From contig JANSYR010000026.1 in the NCBI GenBank assembly GCA_024742285.1, positions 1 to 51,052 of the forward strand: a DNA stretch of 51,052 nucleotides, read 5' to 3'. Source of the stretch: a bacterium. Lineage in GTDB: Bacteria > Myxococcota_A > UBA9160 > UBA4427. Position numbers and translations under genes: made by a program. The notes beneath the pieces were generated by a model, which saw nothing but the letters and a program-made list of their open reading frames with translations, was not told the origin of the DNA and ran no database searches. Shown in pieces: positions 26,611-33,548 of the stretch; positions within the stretch are counted from its first letter, which is position 1; the number at the start of each line of letters is the position of its first letter.

Positions 26611-27228
26611 CTAGCGAAGCGTCGAGATCACGCCGGTCACGGATCCCCATCCGATGCAGCGCGTGAGGCGCGACCGGGTCGACGCGGGCACCCGGGAGAG
26701 ATCCCGATTCCAGGGCCGATCCATGAGCGCGACCGGCAGGTCGAACTCCTCGACGAGACGGACGGCCGTATCCAGGCTGTCTTCGACGGCGAAGTCGAAC
26801 TCCATCGTCCGAAGCTCGTCGAAACGGAGCGCCGGCAGGCCCGCTTCGTTCCAGGTCGGCCGCGACCACTTGTCGAGGTGATGGAGGGCCGTGTGGGCCA
26901 CGTCGTAGCGCGCGAGCCAACGTCGCGAGGCGGCGTTGGACGCGGGCGGACGGCCCGTCACCAGATGGACCTCGTGCCCGGCTCCGTGCCAGTCGCCGAC
27001 GGTCCGCACGCCTTCGCCGACGGGCTCGATCCGCTCGAGGACTTCGTCCTCGTGGGCGCGCGCCATGAACGCCCGGATCTCCGCCTCGTCGAGCGCGAAG
27101 GACTTCTCGAGATCGAAGTGCCGGACCTCCTCGACCTCGACACGGCGGCCGTGGGTCTCGTCGAGCAGATCGATCAGGGACTCGATCGTCCGCGCGAGGA
27201 CGTCGTCGATGTCGACGTAGATCCTCAC
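26611..27228 (-). CDS. HAD-superfamily phosphatase, 5'-nucleotidase-like
   Basis: 205 residues. Motif I is at the N-terminus as YVDIDDVLA, with the nucleophile Asp and general acid Asp two residues apart (D6, D8). Motif II is VTGRP, the conserved Lys lies in LDKWSRP, and motif IV is FAVEDSLDTA. This layout matches 5'(3')-deoxyribonucleotidase-like HAD proteins. Its GTG start overlaps the pabB stop in a GTGA junction, so translation is probably coupled. It could be a phosphatase of the folate pathway, such as for dihydroneopterin phosphate, or a general nucleotidase; this is inference from the overlap only. The gene converges on the PanE-like gene, 7 bp apart. Confidence 0.75.
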   Translation of the reverse strand: MRIYVDIDDVLARTIESLIDLLDETHGRRVEVEEVRHFDLEKSFALDEAEIRAFMARAHEDEVLERIEPVGEGVRTVGDWHGAGHEVHLVTGRPPASNAASRRWLARYDVAHTALHHLDKWSRPTWNEAGLPALRFDELRTMEFDFAVEDSLDTAVRLVEEFDLPVALMDRPWNRDLSRVPASTRSRLTRCIGWGSVTGVISTLR

Positions 27229-28805
27229 GTGGCGCGGGGGCGCGCGGCGAGCGCGGCCAGCGGCGCCTTGGCCTTGTCGAGGGATTCGACGTACTCCGCC
27301 TCGGGCTTCGAGTCGGCGACGATCCCGCCGCCCACGTGGAGGTGGGCCTGCGTTCCGTCGTGGACGATCGTCCGGATGACGACCGACAGGTCCAGTCCAC
27401 CGCGGACGTCGAAGTACCCGAGCGCCCCGGCGTAGACCCCGCGTCGGACGGATTCGAGCTCTTCGAGGAGCTGAACCGCCGCGAGCTTCGGTGCGCCGGT
27501 CATCGAGCCCGGCGGGAAGGTCGCGCGCACGAGATCGAAGGCATCGCGTCCGGTCGCCAGCTCGCCGACCACGGTCGAGACCATCTGGAAGACCGCGGCA
27601 TAGGTCTCGATCTTCATGAGCTCCGGCACGTCGATCGAGCCGGGCTTGCAGACCCGCCCGAGATCGTTCCGCACGAGATCGACGATCATCAGGTTCTCGG
27701 CGCGATCCTTCAGGCTCGCGGCCAGATCCCGAGCGAGCCGGTCGTCCTCTTCCGGGTCGGCGCCGCGCGCCCGGGTGCCCTTGATCGGGCGACTCTCGAC
27801 CCGCCGGGCCTGGTCGACGCGCAGGAACCGCTCCGGCGAACTCGACAGGATCGTCGCCTCCGGAAGCGAGAGGTAGGCGCCGAAGGGCGCCGGATTGTGG
27901 TCGCGAAGCCGCTGGTAGAGATCGAAGGGCGGTGACGAGACCGGAACCGAGAGGCGCTGGCTGAAGTTCGCCTGGTAGACGTTCCCCTTCCCGATCTCCT
28001 GGAGAACCGTGTCGACCGCTTTCACGTAGCCACTCGCGTCGACCGTCGAATCGATCTCGAGCTCGAGGGGCGGGAGCGGCTTGGGAACACGCTTCGGTGT
28101 CGGCCCCTCGGAGAGGATCCACTCGATCCGGGCCGCCACCTCGTCGACCACGTGCCGCGAGCGGGCGATCGCCGTCTCGCGCGGTCCGGCGCCGTCGCTC
28201 GACCGCGCGTCGCCGAAGCCGAGACCGAAGACCCAGAGGCGCTCCGCTTCGTGGTCGTAGGCGAGCACGCGATCGACGAAGGCCAGGGAGAGATCCGGGA
28301 GACCGACGTCGTCGGGATTGCCGAAGTGCATCCGCTCTTCGATGGCGCTCCCGAGCTCGTAGCCGAAGTACCCGACCGCGCCGCCCAGGAACGGCAGGTC
28401 GAGCCCCGCCGAGAGTCCCGCGACCTCGTGCCATCGTCGATTGCCGGAACGACTCGAGGTCCGCGTGGAGTACACGAGGGAGTCCGCACGCGGAAGGAGC
28501 GCGCGCGCGGTCTCGATCGGATCGGCTTCGACGCGGTGGTACCCGCGATCGAGGCCGGCGCGCACGCCTCGCTGGACGTCGATCTCGACGAGCGCGTCGC
28601 CGTCTCGTTCGACGCGCGCCGACAGCCGCAGGTAGGGGTCCGTTCCGGCGAAGGAGGTCCGACCCAGCCGGCCCGCTTCGAGGGCGCTGTCGAGCCACCA
28701 GAAGCCCGGATCCGCGTGCAGACCATCGACGATCCGGAGCCACTCGGCGGCCTGGGCGGGCCGGTCGAGGGCCGCGAGGGCGATTCGTTCGATGGGGTGG
28801 AACAT
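27225..28805 (-). CDS. pabB: aminodeoxychorismate synthase component I
   Basis: 526 residues of the chorismate-binding family. It aminates chorismate to 4-amino-4-deoxychorismate on the way to 4-aminobenzoate and folate. PIKGTRARG identifies PabB rather than anthranilate synthase: the Lys in PIKGT is the PabB nucleophile, where TrpE has Ala. LMIVDLVRNDLGRVC, FPPGSMTGAPKLAA and the late HVGGGIVADSKPEAEY are the other conserved blocks. Start ATG 28805 has GGAG 7 nt upstream. No pabA or pabC is in the window; the downstream overlapping gene is a HAD phosphatase. Confidence 0.9.
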   Translation of the reverse strand: MFHPIERIALAALDRPAQAAEWLRIVDGLHADPGFWWLDSALEAGRLGRTSFAGTDPYLRLSARVERDGDALVEIDVQRGVRAGLDRGYHRVEADPIETARALLPRADSLVYSTRTSSRSGNRRWHEVAGLSAGLDLPFLGGAVGYFGYELGSAIEERMHFGNPDDVGLPDLSLAFVDRVLAYDHEAERLWVFGLGFGDARSSDGAGPRETAIARSRHVVDEVAARIEWILSEGPTPKRVPKPLPPLELEIDSTVDASGYVKAVDTVLQEIGKGNVYQANFSQRLSVPVSSPPFDLYQRLRDHNPAPFGAYLSLPEATILSSSPERFLRVDQARRVESRPIKGTRARGADPEEDDRLARDLAASLKDRAENLMIVDLVRNDLGRVCKPGSIDVPELMKIETYAAVFQMVSTVVGELATGRDAFDLVRATFPPGSMTGAPKLAAVQLLEELESVRRGVYAGALGYFDVRGGLDLSVVIRTIVHDGTQAHLHVGGGIVADSKPEAEYVESLDKAKAPLAALAARPRAT

Positions 28806-28890
28806 CCGGACTCCAGGGGCGGGCGGAAGCTAGCTCGCGCCCCACCCGGCGTCATCGAATCCCGGCGATTCCCCTGTGATTCCGGGCCGC

Positions 28891-28896
28891 TACACT
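28891..28896 (+). promoter_or_regulatory. candidate -10 box (TACACT) for the DHH gene
   Basis: TACACT in the 141-bp divergent region gives a predicted transcription start near 28903 and a 44-nt UTR, the same geometry as the COG3044 ATPase promoter at 6240. No strong -35 is visible. Confidence 0.35.
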
Positions 28897-28946
28897 CTTC
28901 CGACCTCCCGTGACGAAGCCCGACCGGACTCGGCGGAACCACCGAC

Positions 28947-29801
28947 TTGAAGAAACGCTGCATCTATCACGCGGGCTGTCCGGACGGATTCGGCGCGGCG
29001 TGGTCCGTCCGCCAGGCGTGGGGCGACGACGCGTGGTACATCGCGCGCAACCACGACGATCGCGTCACCCTCGCCGACCACGAGGACGCCCTCGTCGCCT
29101 TCGTCGACATCGCCCCGGCGGAGGACGAGCTCCGCGCGCTCGCGGACGTCGCCGCCCAGGTCCTGATCCTCGACCACCACGTGACCGCCCGGGATCGCCT
29201 CGCGAGCGACCCGAGCGTCGTCAACGAGTACGAAGCCGACGGCCACGTCCTCCACTTCGACATGGGCCACTCGGGGTCCGTGCTCGCCTGGCAGGCCTTC
29301 CATCCGGAGACCGAGACGCCGGACCTGCTCCGCTACATCGAGGACCAGGACCTCTGGAACTGGGCCCTGCCCGACTCCGAAGCGGTGAACGCCGCGATCG
29401 CTTCCTATCCCCGCGACTGGGAGACCTGGGACCGCCTCGCCACCTGGCCGGTCGAGCGGCTCGTGGCCGAGGGCGAGCCGATCCTGCGCGCCAACCGGAT
29501 GGAGATCGCGCGCCGCCTCGAGCACGTCCGCCCGATCGCCCTCGGAAACGAACGGATCGAAGGCGTCAACGCCTCGATCAACCGGTCCCGAATCGGCCAC
29601 GAGATCGCGAAGCGTGCCGCCTACGGCAAGGAGTGGGGGATCGTCTATCGGGTCGAGGGGGCAGAGGTCTTCGCGACGATCTACTCGATCGGCGACCTCG
29701 ACGTGTCCGAGGTCGCCGTGCGCTACGGCGGCGGCGGCCACAAGAACGCGTCGGGGTTCCACGTCCCGCTCGAGACCTGGCTCGCCGACTTCGTCGTCTG
29801 A
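28947..29801 (+). CDS. DHH/DHHA1-family phosphoesterase
   Basis: 284 residues. The N-terminal DHH domain shows YHAGCPDGFGAAW in place of the HADADG motif, then Asp in FVDIAP and the family signature LDHHVTA. The C-terminal DHHA1 domain carries RYGGGGHKNASGF, the substrate-binding loop. Family members are Mn-dependent phosphodiesterases acting on short oligonucleotides, cyclic dinucleotides or DNA ends. The HxxCPDG variant belongs to a subgroup often annotated only as DHH phosphoesterase. Start TTG 28947 gives a family-like start (KKRCIYH). It diverges from pabB. Confidence 0.83.
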   Translation: MKKRCIYHAGCPDGFGAAWSVRQAWGDDAWYIARNHDDRVTLADHEDALVAFVDIAPAEDELRALADVAAQVLILDHHVTARDRLASDPSVVNEYEADGHVLHFDMGHSGSVLAWQAFHPETETPDLLRYIEDQDLWNWALPDSEAVNAAIASYPRDWETWDRLATWPVERLVAEGEPILRANRMEIARRLEHVRPIALGNERIEGVNASINRSRIGHEIAKRAAYGKEWGIVYRVEGAEVFATIYSIGDLDVSEVAVRYGGGGHKNASGFHVPLETWLADFVV

Positions 29802-29807
29802 CGCGAT

Positions 29808-30119
29808 TCAGCTCCCGGGCGGCGTGATCTTCATCGGACCGTAGGGATCGAGGAGCGTGACCGAGACCAGCTCCGCGACCTGCATGAGCGCGGGCATCGT
29901 CTCCCGGAACTTGTCCGTCGATTCGTGGGCCTTGCGCGCCTCCTCCGACTCGTAGATGTCGTAGAAGTAGAAGTCGTCGGGGCTGTCCTGCGCGGTGGAG
30001 AACACGTAGACCGGGATCCCGTCCTCGCCCTGGGTCTGTTCGAGCATGCCCGTCGTCAGGCGGATCACTTCGTCGCGCTGTCCGGGCTTGGCGCGCATGT
30101 GGGTCAGGAAGGCGTGCAT
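29808..30119 (-). CDS. antibiotic biosynthesis monooxygenase (ABM)-domain protein
   Basis: 103 residues, a single ferredoxin-like ABM domain. MHAFLTHMRAKPGQRDEVIR and the later FYFYDIYESEEARKAHEST with the conserved His are typical of small cofactor-free quinol monooxygenases such as YgiN. Start ATG 30119 has AAGGAG 9 nt upstream, so the long frame that continues upstream is not used. It lies 23 bp downstream of an SDR gene and is probably co-transcribed with it. The function may be quinone or aromatic detoxification; many family members have no known substrate. Confidence 0.82.
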   Translation of the reverse strand: MHAFLTHMRAKPGQRDEVIRLTTGMLEQTQGEDGIPVYVFSTAQDSPDDFYFYDIYESEEARKAHESTDKFRETMPALMQVAELVSVTLLDPYGPMKITPPGS

Positions 30120-30142
30120 CGTGTTCTCCTTGTCTCGATCTT

Positions 30143-30976
30143 CTAGAGGGCGAACCCGTCGTCGTCCCGTCGTTTCCAGCCGCCCGCCGCCCAGGTCCCG
30201 CCGTCGAGGTGGATCGTCGAGCCGGTCATGAAGCGCGACGCGTCGCTCGCGAGAAACACGACCGTGGCGGCGCAGTCGTCGGGATGTCCGGCTTCGGGCC
30301 AGGGCGTCGGCTCGATCCCGGGGATCCCCGGATCCGCATCCCCGCCCACCGCGTCGATCCCGCCGGTCGGAATCATGTCGGGGGCGATGCAGTTGATCCG
30401 GATCCGCCGCGGCGCGAGCTCGAGGGCGAGGCTCTTCGTCAGACTCGCGACCGCGGACTTCATGGCGGAGTAGACGGCGAAGCCCGGCCCGGCACGGTGG
30501 GCCTCGACGCTCGTCACGTTCACGATCGAGCCCCCCGCGCGCATGTGCGGAACGGCCGCACGGATGCACCCGGTCACCGTCCCGAAATTCTCGCGCACGA
30601 GGGCGTGCTCTCCCTTCGCGCTCACGTCGAGGAACGGAGACCAGAAGCCACCCCCCGCGTTGTTCACCAGCACGTCGACGGAACCGAGTGCGCTTACCGC
30701 CGCCTCGACCCACGCGTCGACGGCTTGCTCTTCGCGTACGTCGATCGTCGCCGAGTGACTGCGGCGCCCGAGGGCCTCGATCGACCTCGCGCAATCCGCC
30801 AACCCCGCCTCGTCCCGATCACAGATCGAGACGTCGGCCCCGCAGCGCGCGAGCCCGAGGGCCGTCGCGCGCCCCAGCCCTGCAGCCGCGCCGGTCACCA
30901 GGGCGACCCGGCCTTCCAGCGAGAAGGCGGCCGGGCCGAAGGAGCGATCGGACCAGATCGAAGGATCGAGGGGCAT
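30143..30976 (-). CDS. short-chain dehydrogenase/reductase
   Basis: 277 residues. TGAAAGLGRA is the cofactor loop, ICDRDEAG suggests an acidic residue selecting NAD(H), and VNNAGGG and the catalytic set NVTSVEAHRAGPGFAVYSAMKS (Ser, Tyr, Lys) are present. GSTIHLDGGTWAAGGW is the classical-SDR C-terminal motif. The start is ATG 30976: the sequence upstream has no ribosome-binding site but has a CACACT hexamer 6 nt before the ATG, suggesting leaderless transcription. The substrate is unknown; the downstream ABM gene suggests redox processing of a cyclic or aromatic compound. Confidence 0.83.
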   Translation of the reverse strand: MPLDPSIWSDRSFGPAAFSLEGRVALVTGAAAGLGRATALGLARCGADVSICDRDEAGLADCARSIEALGRRSHSATIDVREEQAVDAWVEAAVSALGSVDVLVNNAGGGFWSPFLDVSAKGEHALVRENFGTVTGCIRAAVPHMRAGGSIVNVTSVEAHRAGPGFAVYSAMKSAVASLTKSLALELAPRRIRINCIAPDMIPTGGIDAVGGDADPGIPGIEPTPWPEAGHPDDCAATVVFLASDASRFMTGSTIHLDGGTWAAGGWKRRDDDGFAL

Positions 30977-30982
30977 CGCGCG

Positions 30983-30988
30983 AGTGTG
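30983..30988 (-). promoter_or_regulatory. candidate -10-like hexamer (CACACT) for the SDR gene
   Basis: On the minus strand, CACACT is separated by 6 nt from the ATG at 30976. The match to a -10 is imperfect (C at the first position), but the spacing equals that seen at other genes here that lack a Shine-Dalgarno sequence. Confidence 0.25.
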
Positions 30989-31009
30989 CGACACCGACGT
31001 CCGACCGGC

Positions 31010-31015
31010 TACGCT
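31010..31015 (+). promoter_or_regulatory. candidate -10 box (TACGCT) for the SRPBCC gene
   Basis: TACGCT lies 38 nt before the ATG at 31054, giving a UTR of about 32 nt that includes a GAGGA ribosome-binding site. Confidence 0.3.
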
Positions 31016-31053
31016 CGATCGCCCCGAATCACCCCCGTCCGCCGAGGAACGCA

Positions 31054-31518
31054 ATGAGTCTCGTCCACACCGAAGTCATGCAGCTGAACGCCACCCCGGA
31101 GCAGGTCCGCGCCTTCATCATGACGCCCGACCGCATCCTCGACTACTTCCCGCAGCCCGTGGAGGGCGGCGTCCTCGAGCCGGGCCGCGCGATCTGGTGC
31201 CGGGGCGAGATGGGCGTGTCGATGCTCGAGGTCGTCGAGGCGGAGACGACGGACGCGGTCGTCGTCGTGAAGGTCTCGACCGCCTTCGGTCTCGAGGCGC
31301 CGTTCACGCGCGAGCGGATCGAGGAGAACACGGTCTTCACGATGGTCGAGGACTGGGCGCTCGAGGCGAAGGGCGGCGGCACGGAGCTCACGAAGTCCTG
31401 GCGCGACGTCCAGTCGAAGGGACCGGAGCCCTTCCCGATCGCCGATGCCGTCAAGGAGGGCGCGATCCACGAGAGCGCCCAGCTCGTCGAGGGCTGGAAC
31501 GCGGCGGCGGCCGGATGA
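31054..31518 (+). CDS. SRPBCC (START-like) domain protein
   Basis: 154 residues, one Bet v 1-like helix-grip domain. The N-terminal strand-helix MSLVHTEVMQLNATPEQVRAF and TPDRILDYFPQPVEGGVLEP are the common start of polyketide-cyclase/dehydratase-type SRPBCC proteins. These bind hydrophobic ligands in a deep pocket; some are enzymes and others carriers. Start ATG 31054 has GAGGA upstream. It diverges from the SDR and precedes the DAHP synthase leader region, from which it is separated by a promoter of its own. No ligand can be named. Confidence 0.78.
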   Translation: MSLVHTEVMQLNATPEQVRAFIMTPDRILDYFPQPVEGGVLEPGRAIWCRGEMGVSMLEVVEAETTDAVVVVKVSTAFGLEAPFTRERIEENTVFTMVEDWALEAKGGGTELTKSWRDVQSKGPEPFPIADAVKEGAIHESAQLVEGWNAAAAG

Positions 31519-31586
31519 GACGGCGCTCAGGCGCGCCTCGGCGCGCTCGCTTGCCCGCTCCGACGGCCGGGTGTATACACCCGGCC
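31519..31586 (+). promoter_or_regulatory. promoter of the DAHP synthase attenuator transcript
   Basis: A -35 TTGCCC at 31551-31556 and a -10 TATACA at 31574-31579 are separated by exactly 17 bp. The predicted start point, about 7 nt after the -10, is at or next to the ATG of the leader peptide at 31587. No ribosome-binding site fits between, so the leader mRNA appears leaderless. The -10 lies inside a palindrome (separate entry). The rest of the stretch after the SRPBCC stop shows nothing further. Confidence 0.6.
31565..31586. promoter_or_regulatory. 22-bp perfect palindrome overlapping the -10 box (probable operator)
   Basis: The half-site GGCCGGGTGTA is followed directly by its exact reverse complement, centred on TGTATACA and ending one base before the leader ATG. 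A dimeric repressor bound here would cover the -10 and the start point. TGTATACA cores are typical of some GntR-family operators; the regulator itself is not identified in the window. Confidence 0.6.
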
Positions 31587-31700
31587 ATGGCGGCGACCTT
31601 CTTTTCGTATCCCTTCTTTATGGACGCCCGGGGCTGGTATGCCTTTGGCGCCGCGGAAGGGGCCGTGGAAGGATGCGCCCGTCTCAGAGCAGAGGTCTAG
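31587..31700 (+). CDS. leader peptide of DAHP synthase, rich in Phe/Tyr/Trp
   Basis: A 37-residue peptide. Its first 20 residues, MAATFFSYPFFMDARGWYAF, contain eight aromatic residues (five Phe, two Tyr, one Trp), the end products that control the first step of aromatic synthesis. Three of the five Phe codons are TTT and both Tyr codons are TAT, although the downstream DAHP synthase uses TTC and TAC throughout. The remaining 17 residues are ordinary. It ends with TAG at 31698-31700, 50 nt before a strong terminator. The peptide is probably not functional itself: its translation would sense charged aromatic tRNAs. Confidence 0.75.
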   Translation: MAATFFSYPFFMDARGWYAFGAAEGAVEGCARLRAEV

Positions 31701-31758
31701 ACGCGAGAAGCGCAGGACAGACCGAAGAGAAGACGGCCACCGAAGCTTTCACGGCCCC
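31651..31758 (+). promoter_or_regulatory. antiterminator and competing hairpin of the aromatic attenuator
   Basis: GGGGCCGTG (31659-31667, inside the leader reading frame) is exactly complementary to CACGGCCCC (31750-31758), the left arm of the terminator, so the two structures exclude each other. The same segment can also fold locally: CCGCGG (31651-31656) with CCGTGG (31663-31668) around AAGGGG. A ribosome stalled at Trp17-Phe20 (31635-31646) would cover the 5' half of that local hairpin and free the antiterminator strand. GGGGCCGT recurs in the terminator right arm, as expected for competing strands. Confidence 0.6.
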
Positions 31759-31791
31759 GAGAGGACAGACCTCTCGGGGCCGTTTCTTTTT
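31751..31791 (+). terminator. intrinsic terminator (attenuator) before DAHP synthase
   Basis: A perfect 14-bp stem (31751-31764 with 31770-31783), loop ACAGA, followed by TTTCTTTTT (31783-31791). It is the clearest rho-independent terminator in the window and the only one with a T-tract. It lies 62 bp before the DAHP synthase start, where it can only act on transcripts entering that gene. Confidence 0.88.
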
Positions 31792-31852
31792 CGGGCCTCG
31801 CCGACGCCGGAAAGCACGGACGGCGCGGCCGAGACGAAGCACGGAGATTCCG

Positions 31853-32929
31853 ATGAGTTCCCTGGAAGACCGCAACCTGACGGCGATCGACCCCCTGCCC
31901 ACTCCGGCAGAGCTGAAGACCGCCCATCCCATCTCGACGAACGGGGCGCGGACGGTCCTGCGCGCCCGGACGGCGATCCGGGACGCGATGCACGGACGCG
32001 ATCCGAACCGCCTCGTGGCGATCGTGGGCCCTTGCTCGCTCCACGACCCCGAGGCGGCGATCGAGTACGCGCAGCGCCTGGTTCCGCTGGCGAAGGAGCT
32101 CGAGGGCGAGCTGATCGTCGTGATGCGGACCTACTTCGAGAAGCCGCGGACGACCGTCGGCTGGAAGGGGCTGGTGAACGACCCGCGCCTCGACGGCTCG
32201 TGTCACGTCGACGAAGGCCTCGCCCTCGCGCGGCAGCTGCTCCTCGAGGTCAACGACCTGGGCCTCCCCTGCGCGACCGAGTTCCTCGATCCGTTCGCGC
32301 CGCAGTTCCTCGCCGACGCGATCGCCTGGGCTGCCATCGGTGCCCGCACGACCGAAAGCCAGACCCACCGCGAGATGGCGAGCGGTCTGTCCATGCCCGT
32401 CGGGTTCAAGAACGGAACGGACGGGGGACACCAGGTCGCGATCGACGCGATGACCGCTTCGAGTGCGCCGCATTCCTTCCTGGGGGTCCGCGCGGACGGG
32501 ACCGCAGCCGTCGTCAAGACCGCCGGCAACCCCGACACCCACGTCGTGCTGCGCGGCGGGGGCGGCCGTACGAACTACGACCGCGAGAGCGTCCTGGCCG
32601 TCGCCGAGAAGCTCGACAAGCGCGGGGTCATGGTCGACTGCTCCCACGGCAACTCGAAGAAGGACCCCGCCCTCCAGGGCGAAGCGCTCCGGGACGTCGC
32701 CCGGCAGATCCGGAACGGCTCGAACGACGTCCTCGGGATCATGCTCGAGAGCCACCTCGAAGAGGGGCGCCAGGACTGGAAGCCCGGCAGGGAGCTCCGG
32801 TACGGAGTCTCGATCACCGATGCCTGCATCGGCTTCGAAGAGACCGACGGCCTCCTCCGCGAGCTCGCCGCGTCCGTCCGGAGCCGGCGAAGCGGGCGCG
32901 TCGGACGGCGCGTGATCGACGCGGCCTAG
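31853..32929 (+). CDS. 3-deoxy-7-phosphoheptulonate (DAHP) synthase, class I (AroG/F/H type)
   Basis: 358 residues, the normal length of class I-alpha enzymes. It condenses phosphoenolpyruvate and erythrose 4-phosphate in the first step of the shikimate pathway. Motifs: LVAIVGPCSLHDPEAAIEYA, MRTYFEKPRTTVGWKG, the metal and substrate residues in GARTTESQTHREMASGLSMP, VGFKNGTDG, and MVDCSHGNSKK. The N-terminal segment that forms the allosteric site in E. coli paralogues is present, so feedback control is possible. Start ATG 31853 has GGAG about 7 nt upstream. Which amino acid inhibits it cannot be told. Expression should depend on the leader/terminator upstream. Confidence 0.93.
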   Translation: MSSLEDRNLTAIDPLPTPAELKTAHPISTNGARTVLRARTAIRDAMHGRDPNRLVAIVGPCSLHDPEAAIEYAQRLVPLAKELEGELIVVMRTYFEKPRTTVGWKGLVNDPRLDGSCHVDEGLALARQLLLEVNDLGLPCATEFLDPFAPQFLADAIAWAAIGARTTESQTHREMASGLSMPVGFKNGTDGGHQVAIDAMTASSAPHSFLGVRADGTAAVVKTAGNPDTHVVLRGGGGRTNYDRESVLAVAEKLDKRGVMVDCSHGNSKKDPALQGEALRDVARQIRNGSNDVLGIMLESHLEEGRQDWKPGRELRYGVSITDACIGFEETDGLLRELAASVRSRRSGRVGRRVIDAA

Positions 32930-32933
32930 CGAC

Positions 32934-32973
32934 GACCCGGACGGCGGGCGCGATTGCCCCGCCGCCCCGGGTC
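32934..32973. terminator. two-part hairpin after DAHP synthase
   Basis: GACCCGG (32934-32940) pairs with CCGGGTC (32967-32973), and CGGCGGG (32942-32948) with CCCGCCG (32958-32964), giving 14 pairs with a small bulge and a 9-nt loop. It starts 5 nt after the stop codon. No T-tract follows, but the position suggests 3' end formation or mRNA protection. Confidence 0.45.
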
Positions 32974-33006
32974 CACCTACCGTCCCCGGTCGAGGAGGCG
33001 AATTCG

Positions 33007-33378
33007 ATGAGCGACGACGCGCGGCGATCGAGGGCGAAGGCGATGTTCGAGGAGGTGAACGGGTTCCCTGCCCCGGATCCGCCGGACTTCTTCCAGGAGA
33101 CGACCCTCGACCACATCTTCGGGGACGTGTGGACGCGACCGGGGCTGACGCGCAAGGAGCGGCGCCTCATCACGCTGACGACGATCGCCATGACGGGGGC
33201 GGCCACGGCGATGGAGGTTCACGTCCGATCGGCGCTCGAGAGCGGAGACCTCTCGCGCGAAGAGATGGGCGAGTTCGCCGCCCACTTCGCCCACTACGCC
33301 GGCTTCCCGATCGCGACCCAGCTCTACACGACGTTCCAACGGATCGCGGCGGAGCTCGACGCGGCCGAGGTGAGCTAG
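33007..33378 (+). CDS. carboxymuconolactone decarboxylase (CMD) family protein
   Basis: 123 residues, a single CMD helical domain. TRPGLTRKERRLITLTTIAM followed by EVHVRSALESGDLSREEM and GFPIATQLYTTFQRI is the classical gamma-CMD pattern. There is no CxxC pair, so it is not an AhpD-type peroxidase. Start ATG 33007 has GAGGAGG 7 nt upstream. CMD itself acts in protocatechuate degradation, but no other beta-ketoadipate gene is here and the domain is widespread with unknown substrates. It follows DAHP synthase after a hairpin. Confidence 0.8.
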   Translation: MSDDARRSRAKAMFEEVNGFPAPDPPDFFQETTLDHIFGDVWTRPGLTRKERRLITLTTIAMTGAATAMEVHVRSALESGDLSREEMGEFAAHFAHYAGFPIATQLYTTFQRIAAELDAAEVS

Positions 33379-33521
33379 CCGATCCGCGGCTGACCGAGGA
33401 CCCGGGACCCGGTTTCCGACAGCTGGGCGTGACCGCCCGGCAGCGAGCCCGCAGCCGATCGGCATCTCCGCGTCGTGTCGTCAGTCACCTGGAGCGTTCG
33501 ACCGATTCCGACTGGACCTCT

Positions 33522-33548
33522 CTCCCGAGTCCGTTCGGGAGCGAACGG
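33522..33548 (+). promoter_or_regulatory. two mutually exclusive hairpins ahead of a membrane-protein gene
   Basis: CTCCCGA (33522-33528) pairs with TCGGGAG (33535-33541); CCGTTCG (33531-33537) pairs with CGAACGG (33542-33548). Both are perfect 7-bp stems and they share 33531-33541, so only one can form at a time. The second ends 3 nt before the GGAAGGG ribosome-binding site of the next gene. The rest of the 33379-33563 gap shows nothing clear. Confidence 0.45.

Noticed and set aside
26611-28845. 744-codon minus frame joining pabB region and HAD gene
   Set aside because: Only the last 205 codons have HAD motifs; the rest is the shadow of pabB in another frame.
31445-31852. Upstream extension of DAHP synthase to 31445
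   Set aside because: The frame runs through the SRPBCC gene end, promoter, leader and terminator; ATG 31853 has a ribosome-binding site and matches the family N-terminus.
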